Assembly (NCBI GenBank): GCA_028713795.1
Contig: JAQTNP010000012.1
Span: 1-17,674, forward strand
Direction of reading: 5' to 3'
DNA length: 17,674 nt
From: Minisyncoccota bacterium
Lineage (GTDB): Bacteria > Patescibacteriota > Minisyncoccia > Minisyncoccales > PEYH01
The position numbers were made by a program, and so were the translations under genes. This document shows, one piece after another, positions 1 to 8,753 of this stretch. The notes beneath the pieces were generated by a model that was given only the letters and a program-made list of their open reading frames with translations, was not told where the DNA came from and searched no databases. Each line of letters begins with the position of its first letter. The first letter of the stretch is position 1.

Positions 1-844
1 TACCTCTCTATTAATGGAACATGGAAAGAAAGGAAGAGTAGTTGGAGTAAAAATATTTTCTCCAGAATTAGGGCACAAGCTTGAACCAGGAATTGTTAAA
101 AGAATACAGGTAGAGGTTGCTCAATGGAGAAAGATTACTGTTGGAGACAAGATTGCCGGAAGACATGGAAACAAGGGGATTATTTCAACTATTCTGCCAA
201 AAGAAGAGATGCCTTTCCTTGAAGATGGAACTCCGGTTGATATTGTTTTAAATCCTTTATCAGTCGCATCCAGAATGAATCTGGGACAGATTCTTGAAAC
301 TCATTTAGGATGGGCAGCCCATACACTTGGCTACAGGTCTATTTCCCCTGCTTTGTCTGGGGCAAAAGAAAAAGATATTAAGGAAGAATTAAAAGCTGCC
401 GGTTTGCCCGAAGACGGCAAAGCAGTTCTTTTTGATGGAAGGACCGGAGAAAGATTTCCTGAAAAAGTTACTGTCGGATATGTGTATATAATGAAACTTG
501 TTCATATGGTTTCAGACAAGATTCATATGCGTTCCATTGGTCCGTACTCTTTAATTACTCAGCAGCCACTTGGGGGAAGGTCGCAATTTGGAGGCCAAAG
601 ATTCGGCGAAATGGAAGTTTGGGCATTGGAGGGATATGGAGCAGCCAATACATTGCAGGAAATGCTGACGATAAAGTCAGATGATGTGTTGGGCAGGGCA
701 GCCGCCTACCAATCAATCCTTAAAGGAAAGAAGATTGAAACTCCGAATATTCCAGCTTCATTTTCTTTACTTGTTAATGAGCTTAAATCTCTTGGTTTAA
801 ATGTCGAGCTCAATTTAAAAGAAAAAGAAAGTAAAGACGAATAA
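1..844 (+). CDS. rpoB: RNA polymerase beta subunit, C-terminal part (5' end outside window)
   Basis: The open frame runs in from the left edge (first full codon at base 2), so only the last ~280 residues are visible. It carries the C-terminal beta hallmarks: GDKIAGRHGNKG (bases about 164-199), the DIVLNPLSVASRMN stretch, and GGRSQFGGQRFGEMEVWALEGYGA, which in the known enzyme line the active centre and contact beta'. The end (TIKSDDVLGR and the following tail) matches the part that clamps onto RpoC. The protein joins RpoC in core RNA polymerase. It stops with TAA and rpoC follows 11 bases later, the usual rpoBC order, so the two are surely co-transcribed. The upstream promoter and the rifampicin region are outside the window. 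Confidence 0.98.
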   Translation, partial: TSLLMEHGKKGRVVGVKIFSPELGHKLEPGIVKRIQVEVAQWRKITVGDKIAGRHGNKGIISTILPKEEMPFLEDGTPVDIVLNPLSVASRMNLGQILETHLGWAAHTLGYRSISPALSGAKEKDIKEELKAAGLPEDGKAVLFDGRTGERFPEKVTVGYVYIMKLVHMVSDKIHMRSIGPYSLITQQPLGGRSQFGGQRFGEMEVWALEGYGAANTLQEMLTIKSDDVLGRAAAYQSILKGKKIETPNIPASFSLLVNELKSLGLNVELNLKEKESKDE

Positions 845-855
845 TTATCAAAATT

Positions 856-3800
856 ATGAAAGTTGAAGACATATCATCGATAAAAATCAAAATGGCTTCG
901 CCCGAAGACATATTATCCTGGGCCAATGGAGAAGTTTTTAAACCAGAAACCATTAATTATAGGACCCAGAGAGCAGAAAAGGACGGACTTTTCTGCGAAA
1001 AGATTTTTGGTCCTGAAAAAGATTACCAATGCTATTGCGGGAAATACAAAGGAGTCAGATACAAGGGAATAATTTGCGACAGATGCGGAGTGGAAGTTAC
1101 CCATTCTGCAGTGAGAAGAGAAAGAATGGGGTATATAAAGCTGGCTGCTCCTTGCGCCCATATCTGGTTTTTAAGAGGCGTTCCTTCAAGAATGGGAATG
1201 GTTTTAGATATTCCTGCTCAGCGCCTTGAAAAGGTAATCTACTTTGCTGCCTACATTGTTACAAGCATTGACCAGGAAGCAAAGGATAAGGTGGTAGAAG
1301 ATATTGAAAAGGAATTCAGGGAGAAAATGAAAGAAGCCAAGGCTGATAAGGAAAATGCTAAAGAGAAATTAGACAGGATAAAGGGATTAAAGGATATGGC
1401 TATCAAGGAGATAGACGATATCAAGCCGTTAAGAATATTATCTGAGATAGAATATATTGATTTTTCTATGAAATATGGGCATATTTTTGAGGCCGGAACA
1501 GGAGCCGAAACATTAAGAAAGATATTTGAAGAGATTAATATCTCAGATGAAATAGTTAGGCTGGAAGAAAAGAAAAAAACATTGATAGGGCTTGAAGGCA
1601 GAAAGCTTTTAAGAAGAGTGCAGATGTTAAAAAGAATGCAAAAGCAGGGAATCAGGCCTGAATGGATGTTTTTAACCGTTCTTCCTGTTTTGCCTCCTGC
1701 CTTAAGGCCAATGGTTCAATTGGATGGGGGCAGATATGCTTCATCCGATCTTAATGATTTATACAGAAGGGTAATTAATAGGAATAACAGATTAAAATAT
1801 TTGCTGGAAATAAATGCTCCTGATGTAATTGTCAGGAATGAAAAAAGAATGTTGCAAGAAGCTGTTGATGCCTTGATTGATAACAGCATGAGAAGCGCCC
1901 ATACCACTACTGCTTCTACTGGCCAGAGAAGGCTATTAAAATCCTTAGCTGATATGCTTAAGGGAAAACAAGGAAGATTCAGGCAGAATCTTTTAGGAAA
2001 AAGAGTTGATTATTCCGGAAGGTCAGTAGTTGTCGGCAATCCCAGCCTGCGCTTCAGCGAGTGCGGCCTGCCAAAGAAATTAGCTTTGGAAATATTCAAA
2101 CCCTTTGTCATATCCAAACTTTTAGAAAAAGAGATAATCTTTAATGTAAGGCAGGCATCCCATTTAATAGATCAGCAGACAGAAGATGTCTGGGCTGCTT
2201 TAGAAGAAGTTATTGAAGGCAAAATGGTTCTGTTAAACAGAGCCCCAACTCTTCATCGCTTGGGAGTTCAGGCATTCAAGCCCCGCCTTGTTGAAGGAGA
2301 AGCGATTAGGATTCATCCTCTTGTCTGTGAGGCCTTTAATGCTGATTTTGACGGAGATCAGATGGCAGTATTTTTGCCTTTGTCTGAAGAAGCACAAAGG
2401 GAGGCTAGAGATATTATGGCTTCCAGCTTAAATCTCTTAAAACCGGCTACGGGACTGTCAATCGCTTCCCCAAGGCAAGATATGGTTTTGGGTTGCTACT
2501 GGCTTACAAAGATTGTTCCAGGATCCAAAGGAGAAGGAAAAATATTTACCGATGAAAGCGAAGCTAAGTTAGCCTTAAGCCAGAAATTGGTGGATATCAG
2601 AGCAGAGATTAAAATATTAAAAGACAATAAATTATTTGAAACAAGCATTGGAAGGATAATTTTTAACGAAGCTCTTCCAAAAGATTTTCCATACCAGAAT
2701 GAATTGATTAATGCCAAAAAGATTAAGGAATTATTCAATATCATAATTCATAAATACGACAATCAGGTTACCTGTGATGCCTTAGATGCTGTAAAGAAAC
2801 TTGGCTTTGAATATGCTACCCTTTCGGGATTGAGCTGGGGAATGGATGATTTGCAGGTTCCAAAAGAAAAAGGTGAATTGGTTGAAAAGGCAGAAGCTGA
2901 TGTCAGAAAAATTGAAGATTATTTCAAAAAAGGATTTCTTACTTCAGAAGAAAGAACTTCTCAGATTATTGAAGTGTGGACAAGAGTAAAATCAGAAATA
3001 CAAAGATTGGTTCCAAAAACATTACCTGAGAATGGAACCGTATTTGCCATTGTTGATGCCGGAGCCAGAGGAAGCTGGTCACAACCGGTACAGATGGCTG
3101 GAATGAAAGGCTTAGTTATCAATCCATCTGGTGAAATCATTGAATTGCCGGTAATCAGTTCATTTAAGGAGGGATTTGAGGTATTGGAGTATTTCATCTC
3201 TACCCATGGAGCTAGAAAAGGAACAGCAGATACAGCTTTAAGAACTTCAACTGCAGGATATCTGACCAGAAGATTAATTGATGTTGCCCATGAAGTTATT
3301 GTGACCGAAGAGGATTGTGGGGAAAAAGAAGGGATTACAGTTTATAGAAAGGATAGCGATGAGATAGGGCAGGATTTCATTTTCAAAGTTGCTTCAAGAA
3401 TTTCTTTAGAAGAAATTAAAATCAATGAACAGATTTTGGTCAAGAAAGGGGAAATGATTACCTGGGATGATGCTAAAAAGATAGCTGAATCAGATATCCA
3501 AAAGGTAAGAGTAAGATCTCCTTTAAGCTGTAAAACCCGTTTAGGGATATGCAAGAAATGCTATGGTCTTAATATGACTAACAACAAACTGGCTGAAATT
3601 GGAGAAGCAGTAGGAATAATTGCTGCCCAGTCAATCGGAGAGCCAGGCACCCAGCTTACCCTAAGAACCTTTCATACAGGAGGAGTAGCCGGAGTGGGAG
3701 ACATTACCCAAGGTCTTCCAAGGGTGGAAGAAATTGTTGAGAGGAGGGTTCCTAAAGGAGAAGCAATCATGTCTTTGACTAATGGCGTGGTTACAGAAAT

Positions 3801-4425
3801 TGATGATATGTTAATCAAGGTAAAAGTCAAAGAAGATGAAAAAAAGAAAAAATCAGCTTCTAAAAAACCAGAGGTAATGATTTACAAATTGAATCCAAAG
3901 CAAGCTATTAGGGTTAAAGTTGGCCAAGAATTAGAAGCGGGAGACAGATTGACAGAAGGAAACCTTGATCCAAAGAAATTGTATAAGATAGCGGGCAGAG
4001 AAAAAGCCCAGAACTATCTGGTTAATGAAGTGCAAAAAATATATTCTTCCCAGGGAGTATCAATCCATGACAAGCATATTGAAACAATAGTAAAGCAGAT
4101 GTTTTCCCGCGTAAGGATAAAAAGCGAAGGCGATAGTGATTTTGCCCCAGGAGAAGTGGTTGAATTAGCTTTAGCAATAAAAGAAAATGAGATACTGAAA
4201 GAAAAAGGACTAAAACCCATTGCCTATGATGAAATGCTTTTGGGAATTTCTAAAGTTGCCTTAACAACAGACAGTTTCTTATCTGCGGCATCTTTTGAAG
4301 AAACATCAAGGGTTTTAATCAAGGCCTCTTTGGAAGGAAAGGAAGACGAATTGAGGGGATTGAAAGAGAACGTAATAATCGGCAAACTCATTCCTGCTGG
4401 AACAGGGCTTAAAAAGCAGGTATAA
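856..4425 (+). CDS. rpoC: RNA polymerase beta' subunit
   Basis: Complete 1189-residue beta' subunit, the catalytic partner of RpoB. The N-terminal zinc ribbon is seen as C59, C61, C74 and C77. The absolutely conserved NADFDGDQM loop begins at residue 495, giving D497, D499 and D501 as the Mg2+-binding aspartates. The second zinc site is C821, C892, C899 and C902, followed by the GEPGTQLTLRTFHTGG trigger-loop region near residue 925-945. Length is close to the Firmicutes-type enzyme (about 1200) rather than the E. coli one (1407), so the large C-terminal insertion of proteobacteria is absent. A short lysine-rich stretch (EDEKKKKSASKK, about residue 994-1005) lies in the C-terminal beta-barrel region. 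No SD is seen before the ATG. Start chosen because MKVEDISSIKIKMASPEDI matches the family N terminus. Confidence 0.99.
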   Translation: MKVEDISSIKIKMASPEDILSWANGEVFKPETINYRTQRAEKDGLFCEKIFGPEKDYQCYCGKYKGVRYKGIICDRCGVEVTHSAVRRERMGYIKLAAPCAHIWFLRGVPSRMGMVLDIPAQRLEKVIYFAAYIVTSIDQEAKDKVVEDIEKEFREKMKEAKADKENAKEKLDRIKGLKDMAIKEIDDIKPLRILSEIEYIDFSMKYGHIFEAGTGAETLRKIFEEINISDEIVRLEEKKKTLIGLEGRKLLRRVQMLKRMQKQGIRPEWMFLTVLPVLPPALRPMVQLDGGRYASSDLNDLYRRVINRNNRLKYLLEINAPDVIVRNEKRMLQEAVDALIDNSMRSAHTTTASTGQRRLLKSLADMLKGKQGRFRQNLLGKRVDYSGRSVVVGNPSLRFSECGLPKKLALEIFKPFVISKLLEKEIIFNVRQASHLIDQQTEDVWAALEEVIEGKMVLLNRAPTLHRLGVQAFKPRLVEGEAIRIHPLVCEAFNADFDGDQMAVFLPLSEEAQREARDIMASSLNLLKPATGLSIASPRQDMVLGCYWLTKIVPGSKGEGKIFTDESEAKLALSQKLVDIRAEIKILKDNKLFETSIGRIIFNEALPKDFPYQNELINAKKIKELFNIIIHKYDNQVTCDALDAVKKLGFEYATLSGLSWGMDDLQVPKEKGELVEKAEADVRKIEDYFKKGFLTSEERTSQIIEVWTRVKSEIQRLVPKTLPENGTVFAIVDAGARGSWSQPVQMAGMKGLVINPSGEIIELPVISSFKEGFEVLEYFISTHGARKGTADTALRTSTAGYLTRRLIDVAHEVIVTEEDCGEKEGITVYRKDSDEIGQDFIFKVASRISLEEIKINEQILVKKGEMITWDDAKKIAESDIQKVRVRSPLSCKTRLGICKKCYGLNMTNNKLAEIGEAVGIIAAQSIGEPGTQLTLRTFHTGGVAGVGDITQGLPRVEEIVERRVPKGEAIMSLTNGVVTEIDDMLIKVKVKEDEKKKKSASKKPEVMIYKLNPKQAIRVKVGQELEAGDRLTEGNLDPKKLYKIAGREKAQNYLVNEVQKIYSSQGVSIHDKHIETIVKQMFSRVRIKSEGDSDFAPGEVVELALAIKENEILKEKGLKPIAYDEMLLGISKVALTTDSFLSAASFEETSRVLIKASLEGKEDELRGLKENVIIGKLIPAGTGLKKQV

Positions 4426-4433
4426 TTGAAATA

Positions 4434-6686
4434 ATGGCCCGCAAAAAAAGAAAGAAAAATAAAAAAGAATCCTTAAAGAAAGATAAAAAATCGGTATTGC
4501 CCGATACGATAAAGGATATCCTTATCGGAGGCCTATTCATATTTCTCTGTATTTTTTTCATTCTTTCCTTTGTTAATCTGGCAGGCATAGCAGGGAAATT
4601 AGTTGATAAGGGATTCTTGCATCTTTTCGGAAGAACTAAATATGTTTTCCCATTGTGTTTTCTGGCAATCGGAATTGTTTTTTTAAGCGCAAAGATTTCA
4701 CACAAGAAGTCAATTTTGATTTCTATCCTTGCTTTTGCTTTTAGCTTAAGCGGATTCTTCGGAGCTTTAGATTCAAAAATATTCTTAACAGAACAATTTG
4801 GTTTTTCTGTTAATGGCGGATGGATTGGTTCTGGAATGTCCTGGCCTCTTTTAAAGATATTCGGATTCTGGGTGGTTGAGGCAATATATCTTTTGATTTG
4901 CTTTTCAGCGATATTTCTTGTCTGGAGATTTTCTTTCTTCTTTCCAAAAAAAGAAGCTCAAACAGAAGAAAAGACAAAAAAAGAAATTGTCGTACAAAAA
5001 CAGAATGGCGCTCCAAAACTTGCCATTAAAAAAGTCTTTGCCCCAAGCTTTAAGACAAAAAGCGTTGATGAGCCGGTTCCTGTTCCAAAAGCGCAAAAAC
5101 AAGAGAAACAAGCAATACAAATACAACCCAACTTAATACAGGCCCCTTCTGCTGCCATAGAAGGAGGAAAGCTTCCGCCATTAGAATTATTGGAAGAAGA
5201 TAGAGAAAAAGCAGTAGCCGGAGATATAGAAACAGCTTCAGCAATAATCAAAAGAACATTGGAGAATTTTGGCATTAATGTAGAAATGTCTGCAATCAGC
5301 GTTGGTCCGGCAGTAACCCAATATACTTTTAAGCCCGCAGAAGGGATAAAGCTTTCAAAAATTACTGCTTTAAATAATAATCTGGCTCTGGCATTAGCTG
5401 CCCATCCGATTAGAATTGAAGCTCCAATTCCGGGAAAGTCATTGGTAGGAATTGAAGTTCCCAATGAAACTAGGGCTAATGTCAGATTAAGGAACCTGTT
5501 ATCAGAACCAGAGGCTAAAGGAACAATGGATACTTTGAATTTTGTAGTAGGAAGGGATGTAATTGGAAATTCTGTATTTGCTGATTTATCTAAAATGCCC
5601 CATATTCTGGTTGCCGGCTCTACAGGAACAGGGAAAACAATCGGATTAAACAGCATAATAATTAGCATGCTGTACAATCATACGCCAGCATCTTTAAGAT
5701 TGATTCTGGTTGATCCAAAAAGAGTGGAATTTTCCGCCTACAATGATCTTCCCCATCTTTTAGGCCCTGTTGTATATGATGCTAATAAGGTGGTGGGAGT
5801 ATTAAGGTGGCTAATTGGAGAAATGGAAAAAAGATTTGAGATATTGTCTGAGGTAGGGGCAAGAAATATTGGATCATATAACGCAAAGATAGAAAAGAAT
5901 GGAAAATTCAGGAAAGAGGGATTACAGAGAATGCCATTCATTGTCTTGGTTGTAGATGAATTAGCTGATCTAATGGCTGCCAGAGGCAGAGATGTAGAGG
6001 CAGGAATAGTCAGATTAGCTCAGAAAGCCAGGGCTGTTGGCATACACCTTGTTTTAGCCACTCAGAGGCCCTCTGTAGAGGTTATCACTGGCTTAATCAA
6101 GGCTAATATAATAGCAAGGGTTGCTTTCCAGGTAGCCTCTCAGATTGATTCTAGAACGATTCTGGATTCAGCCGGAGCTGAAAAGCTTTTGGGAAGCGGA
6201 GATATGCTATTCCTTTCTTCCATTATCTCCAAACCAAGAAGAGTACAGGGCGCTTACATTTCAGAAAAAGAAGTATTAAGGATTACAGAATTTATTGCCC
6301 ACAATCAATCAGTATCTGGAATTGATGAATTATCCCAGGCATTAGAAGAGGCCTTGGAAAAACCAATGGGAGAAGATGGAATGATTTCCTCTTCTGGAGA
6401 TTTTTCCGGAGATAACGATCCTTTATATGAAGAAGCCAAAAAGATCGTAATGGAGTCTAAAAAGGCCTCCGCATCGTACCTTCAGAGAAGATTAAGGGTA
6501 GGATATGCCAGAGCTGCAAGACTATTAGATATATTGGAAGAAAAAGGAGTGATAGGGCCTGGACAAGGAGCTAAAGCAAGAGAGGTATATAGAGGAGTGG
6601 AAGAAGAGATTGAGGGAGGAGCAGTTACATTCAATGATGATGACGAACCAAAAGATTTTGGAAAGGATTACAATGAAATTGATTAA
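4434..6686 (+). CDS. ftsK: DNA translocase FtsK/SpoIIIE
   Basis: 750 residues, close in size to SpoIIIE and far shorter than E. coli FtsK. After a very basic tail (first ~22 residues) come about four hydrophobic segments (roughly residues 26-48, 64-84, 90-110 and 138-165), then a charged Pro/Gln/Lys linker, then the motor. Walker A is GSTGTGKT at residues 395-402. Walker B is FIVLVVDE with D508 and E509. The LATQRPSVEVITGLIKANI signature of the FtsK ATPase follows. The last ~75 residues (YLQRRLRVGYARAARLLDILEEKG) form the gamma winged helix, which in studied members reads polar DNA motifs and recruits XerCD. The role is pumping chromosome DNA through the division septum. It starts 8 bases after rpoC stops, with no SD, so it is probably in the same transcript. 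Confidence 0.96.
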   Translation: MARKKRKKNKKESLKKDKKSVLPDTIKDILIGGLFIFLCIFFILSFVNLAGIAGKLVDKGFLHLFGRTKYVFPLCFLAIGIVFLSAKISHKKSILISILAFAFSLSGFFGALDSKIFLTEQFGFSVNGGWIGSGMSWPLLKIFGFWVVEAIYLLICFSAIFLVWRFSFFFPKKEAQTEEKTKKEIVVQKQNGAPKLAIKKVFAPSFKTKSVDEPVPVPKAQKQEKQAIQIQPNLIQAPSAAIEGGKLPPLELLEEDREKAVAGDIETASAIIKRTLENFGINVEMSAISVGPAVTQYTFKPAEGIKLSKITALNNNLALALAAHPIRIEAPIPGKSLVGIEVPNETRANVRLRNLLSEPEAKGTMDTLNFVVGRDVIGNSVFADLSKMPHILVAGSTGTGKTIGLNSIIISMLYNHTPASLRLILVDPKRVEFSAYNDLPHLLGPVVYDANKVVGVLRWLIGEMEKRFEILSEVGARNIGSYNAKIEKNGKFRKEGLQRMPFIVLVVDELADLMAARGRDVEAGIVRLAQKARAVGIHLVLATQRPSVEVITGLIKANIIARVAFQVASQIDSRTILDSAGAEKLLGSGDMLFLSSIISKPRRVQGAYISEKEVLRITEFIAHNQSVSGIDELSQALEEALEKPMGEDGMISSSGDFSGDNDPLYEEAKKIVMESKKASASYLQRRLRVGYARAARLLDILEEKGVIGPGQGAKAREVYRGVEEEIEGGAVTFNDDDEPKDFGKDYNEID

Positions 6687-6696
6687 TTAAAAAAAT

Positions 6697-7326
6697 ATGA
6701 ATAAAAAAATACTAATTCCAATTATTGTACTATTAATTTTAGTTATCGCAGGGATTCTAACTTGGGTTTTCTGGCCAAAAGATTTAGGATGGAAAACATA
6801 TACTAATGATCAATATGGCTATGAAATACAATATCCATCTAGCCTATTAGGATTAAACATGACAGATCCCTGTGAAGTATATGCCCATGAAGAAGATTAT
6901 TCGCCAACATTGCTAACTGATAATGATGCGATTCAGTTTGCTTATCAGATCTATTCTCCAGGATTAGAATCTTTTCCTTTTGAGGATATAAAATATATAT
7001 ATTTTGAAATATGCAGGATTAATGATAATTATAAAGATTTAGCCTACTATGCAGAAGATCGGGGCGGAGAAATGCAACAACTAATGTTTGGAAAAAATAA
7101 CGCAGTTTTGGTACATATGATCGGGGAAAAAGGCACATACCATAATATGGATTCATATTTTTTAGAAATTGATGAAAATATGACTATAGTTTTACGCTAT
7201 AATTATGACGCGGGCATTAATGGGGATGTTCCATATCTAAAGAATTGGCAGGAAAAATATTTATTTGAGAACCAAAAAGATATTTTTAATCAAATGCTTT
7301 CAACCTTTAAATTCATTAACCAATAA
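6697..7326 (+). CDS. Unrecognised single-pass envelope protein
   Basis: 209 residues. One hydrophobic segment at about residues 4-26 follows MNKK, with no lipobox cysteine, so the rest should lie outside the membrane on a signal anchor. The outer domain opens with WKTYTNDQYGYEIQYPSSL. Short W-x-T-Y-x(n)-Y-G-(F/Y)-x(4)-YP openings like this recur, from memory, in PsbP-like or similar extracytoplasmic domains of uncharacterised CPR and Firmicutes proteins; that resemblance is a weak inference. Two cysteines (in DPCEVY and EICRIN) could pair. It is more AT-rich than its neighbours. It sits 10 bases after ftsK and 4 bases before recA, so it is co-transcribed with them, but nothing shows a functional link. 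No function is claimed. Confidence 0.8.
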   Translation: MNKKILIPIIVLLILVIAGILTWVFWPKDLGWKTYTNDQYGYEIQYPSSLLGLNMTDPCEVYAHEEDYSPTLLTDNDAIQFAYQIYSPGLESFPFEDIKYIYFEICRINDNYKDLAYYAEDRGGEMQQLMFGKNNAVLVHMIGEKGTYHNMDSYFLEIDENMTIVLRYNYDAGINGDVPYLKNWQEKYLFENQKDIFNQMLSTFKFINQ

Positions 7327-7330
7327 AAAT

Positions 7331-8338
7331 ATGCCAAGAAAAAAAGAAAAACCGGAAATCAATTCATTAGATGAAGCAATTGATGAGATAAAGCGCCAAT
7401 TTGGAGAAGGTTCAATAATGAAATTAACGGAGATGAAGCAGCAGGAAGTAGATGCTATCCCTACCGGTTCCATCTCTTTAGACACGGCTTTAGGGGTCGG
7501 TGGTCTTCCAAGAGGAAGAATAGTAGAAATATTTGGGCCAGAAGCCTCAGGAAAAACAACCGTATCTTTGCATTGCGCCGCTCAAGCTCAGAAACTTGGA
7601 GGAGTTGTTGCTTTCATTGATGCAGAGCATGCTCTAGATCCTGCCTATGCAAAAAGAATAGGAGTAAAAACTGATGATTTACTCATTTCTCAGCCAGATT
7701 CAGGAGAACAGGCATTGCAGATTGCAGAGAATCTTGTCCGCTCAGGAGCGGTAGATATTATCATTATTGATTCTGTGGCTGCTTTGACTCCAAAAGCAGA
7801 AATAGCTGGAGAAATGGGAGATCAGCATATTGGTTTGCAAGCAAGATTGATGAGCCAGGGGTTAAGAAAACTATCTGGCATTGTTTCTAAAACAAAAACT
7901 ATCATTATCTTTTTAAATCAAACAAGAATGAAGATAGGGATAATGTTTGGAAATCCGGAAACTACTCCAGGAGGGTTAGCTCTCAAGTTCTATGCTTCAA
8001 CCAGAATTAGATTGCAGCCAAAAGCAAAGATTAAACAGGGAGATAGGATAATAGGGACTATGGTAGAAGGGAAAATTATCAAAAATAAAGTAGCTCCACC
8101 ATTTAGAATCGCAGAATTCAATATATACTATAATGAAGGCATTTCTTACTTTGCAGATATAATCAATGCAGGGTTAAAATATGGATCTATCAAAAAAAGC
8201 GGATCTTGGCTGGAATTCGAAGGAGAAAAATTAGGCCAAGGATTAGAAGGAGCCAAACAGTTCCTTAAAGAAAATCCAAAGATAGCAGAAAAAATTAAGA
8301 AAGATATAGTAGTGAAAGCAAAAGAAGCAGAGATTTAA
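7331..8338 (+). CDS. recA: Recombinase RecA
   Basis: 335 residues, full length for the family but without the long acidic tail. It forms ATP-dependent filaments on single-stranded DNA for homologous pairing and, in most bacteria, LexA cleavage. Walker A is GPEASGKTT at residues 69-77 (K75), the catalytic glutamate is E99 in DAEHALDP, and Walker B ends at D147 in IIIIDSVAAL. The L2 loop region reads GNPETTPGG. The open frame extends 22 codons upstream, but that part overlaps the preceding gene; the ATG at 7331 gives MPRKKEKPEINSLDEAI, which aligns with normal RecA N termini. Small departures from the common consensus are Ala72 in place of Ser, Pro in place of Thr in the L2 motif, and ISYFADIINAG where ISREGELID is usual. 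No SD is visible. A hairpin terminator follows 13 bases after the stop. Confidence 0.98.
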   Translation: MPRKKEKPEINSLDEAIDEIKRQFGEGSIMKLTEMKQQEVDAIPTGSISLDTALGVGGLPRGRIVEIFGPEASGKTTVSLHCAAQAQKLGGVVAFIDAEHALDPAYAKRIGVKTDDLLISQPDSGEQALQIAENLVRSGAVDIIIIDSVAALTPKAEIAGEMGDQHIGLQARLMSQGLRKLSGIVSKTKTIIIFLNQTRMKIGIMFGNPETTPGGLALKFYASTRIRLQPKAKIKQGDRIIGTMVEGKIIKNKVAPPFRIAEFNIYYNEGISYFADIINAGLKYGSIKKSGSWLEFEGEKLGQGLEGAKQFLKENPKIAEKIKKDIVVKAKEAEI

Positions 8339-8351
8339 ATAATTATATCTA

Positions 8352-8379
8352 AAAACTCACCCAGAAATAGGTGAGTTTT
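8352..8379. terminator. Bidirectional hairpin terminator after recA
   Basis: AAAACTCACC (8352-8361) pairs perfectly with GGTGAGTTTT (8370-8379) around an 8-base loop. The right arm ends in TTTT on the plus strand and the left arm supplies TTTTT on the minus strand, so it can stop the recA transcript and also any leftward transcript from the region to its right. Confidence 0.85.
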
Positions 8380-8394
8380 GATTTATATAGAAAG

Positions 8395-8470
8395 TGAGGG
8401 AGAGCAGAAGAGACCGATCGGGCGGAAAAGCCTACTTCTATCTCTCCCTCGGGCCCGTAGGCTTGTTTTA
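8395..8470 (-). ncRNA. Putative structured RNA U4 with interleaved stems
   Basis: Two perfect inverted repeats interleave: GAGGGAGAG (8396-8404) with CTCTCCCTC (8442-8450), and AAGCCTAC (8428-8435) with GTAGGCTT (8457-8464). A third pair, CGGGC (8419-8423) with GCCCG (8453-8457), also crosses. The topology is that of an H-type pseudoknot or of two competing folds. A TTGACT at 8494-8499 (minus) could be a -35 element, but the best -10 (TATATT at 8475-8480) is only 13 bases away, so the promoter is weak. The strand is inferred from the neighbouring units. Confidence 0.35.
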
Positions 8471-8504
8471 GCTTAATATATCTTCAAAGACAAAGTCAAT
8501 GATT

Positions 8505-8630
8505 AAGGAGCAAAAGAGGGAGGGAGAGGGGACTCCCAAGGAAGATTCCTTCCCCCCTCCCTGGACGGGAATGTCGTCACTACCTTGCATTTCCTCCTTT
8601 CACTTTGTGCCCGTTGAAGCTGCTGCATCT
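8505..8630 (-). ncRNA. Putative small transcript U3 with SD but no convincing ORF
   Basis: On the minus strand a perfect -10 hexamer lies at 8631-8636, and the sequence after it holds a very strong SD, AAAGGAGG, at 8593-8600. The only ATG (8588-8590) is 2 bases from the SD, too close for normal initiation; it would open a 40-residue frame ending at 8468. A GTG at 8578-8580, 12 bases away, would give 25 residues ending at 8503. Both run through a G/C-rich hairpin, so neither looks like an ordinary protein. It may be a leader, an sRNA or a micro-ORF mRNA. Confidence 0.35.
8518..8561 (-). terminator. Large GC-rich hairpin closing U3
   Basis: GGGAGGG (8518-8524) pairs with CCCTCCC (8555-8561), continued inside by G-rich/C-rich pairing and by AAGGA with TCCTT (within 8538-8551). 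On the minus strand it is followed by TCTTTTG, a modest T tract. Confidence 0.5.
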
Positions 8631-8636
8631 ATTATA
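8631..8636 (-). promoter_or_regulatory. Perfect -10 box for U3
   Basis: The minus strand reads TATAAT here. The expected -35 position falls inside the U2 terminator and reads AATCTT or GAATCT, a poor match, so this promoter is likely weak or needs an activator. Confidence 0.45.
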
Positions 8637-8647
8637 CCTTATTTTAA

Positions 8648-8673
8648 ATAAAAAAGATTCATTCTTTGAATCT
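8648..8673 (-). terminator. Intrinsic terminator of U2
   Basis: On the minus strand AGATTC (8668-8673) pairs with GAATCT (8655-8660) around a 7-base loop and is followed by a T-rich run reaching 8648. This is a classical Rho-independent form. Confidence 0.75.
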
Positions 8674-8688
8674 GTGAAATAGGGGTAG

Positions 8689-8730
8689 GGGGACGGGCTG
8701 CATCCTGGTGGACTACTGTAGCCCGTCCCC
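8689..8730 (-). other. Strong 11-bp hairpin in U2
   Basis: GGGGACGGGCT (8689-8699) and AGCCCGTCCCC (8720-8730) form a perfect 11-bp stem with a 20-base loop. It lies 24 bases after the micro-ORF stop and has no T tract, so it is a structural element rather than the terminator; the terminator follows at 8648-8673. Confidence 0.75.
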
Positions 8731-8753
8731 GCCCTTCTCTTTTTCGGGAACCT

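Noticed and set aside
4958..5677. 239-residue open frame antisense to ftsK
   Set aside because: It is a shadow of a strongly supported gene with clear Walker motifs; no SD, promoter or recognisable family on the antisense strand.
7265..7330. Longer RecA start
   Set aside because: The upstream part overlaps the preceding gene in another frame and gives residues unlike any RecA N terminus.
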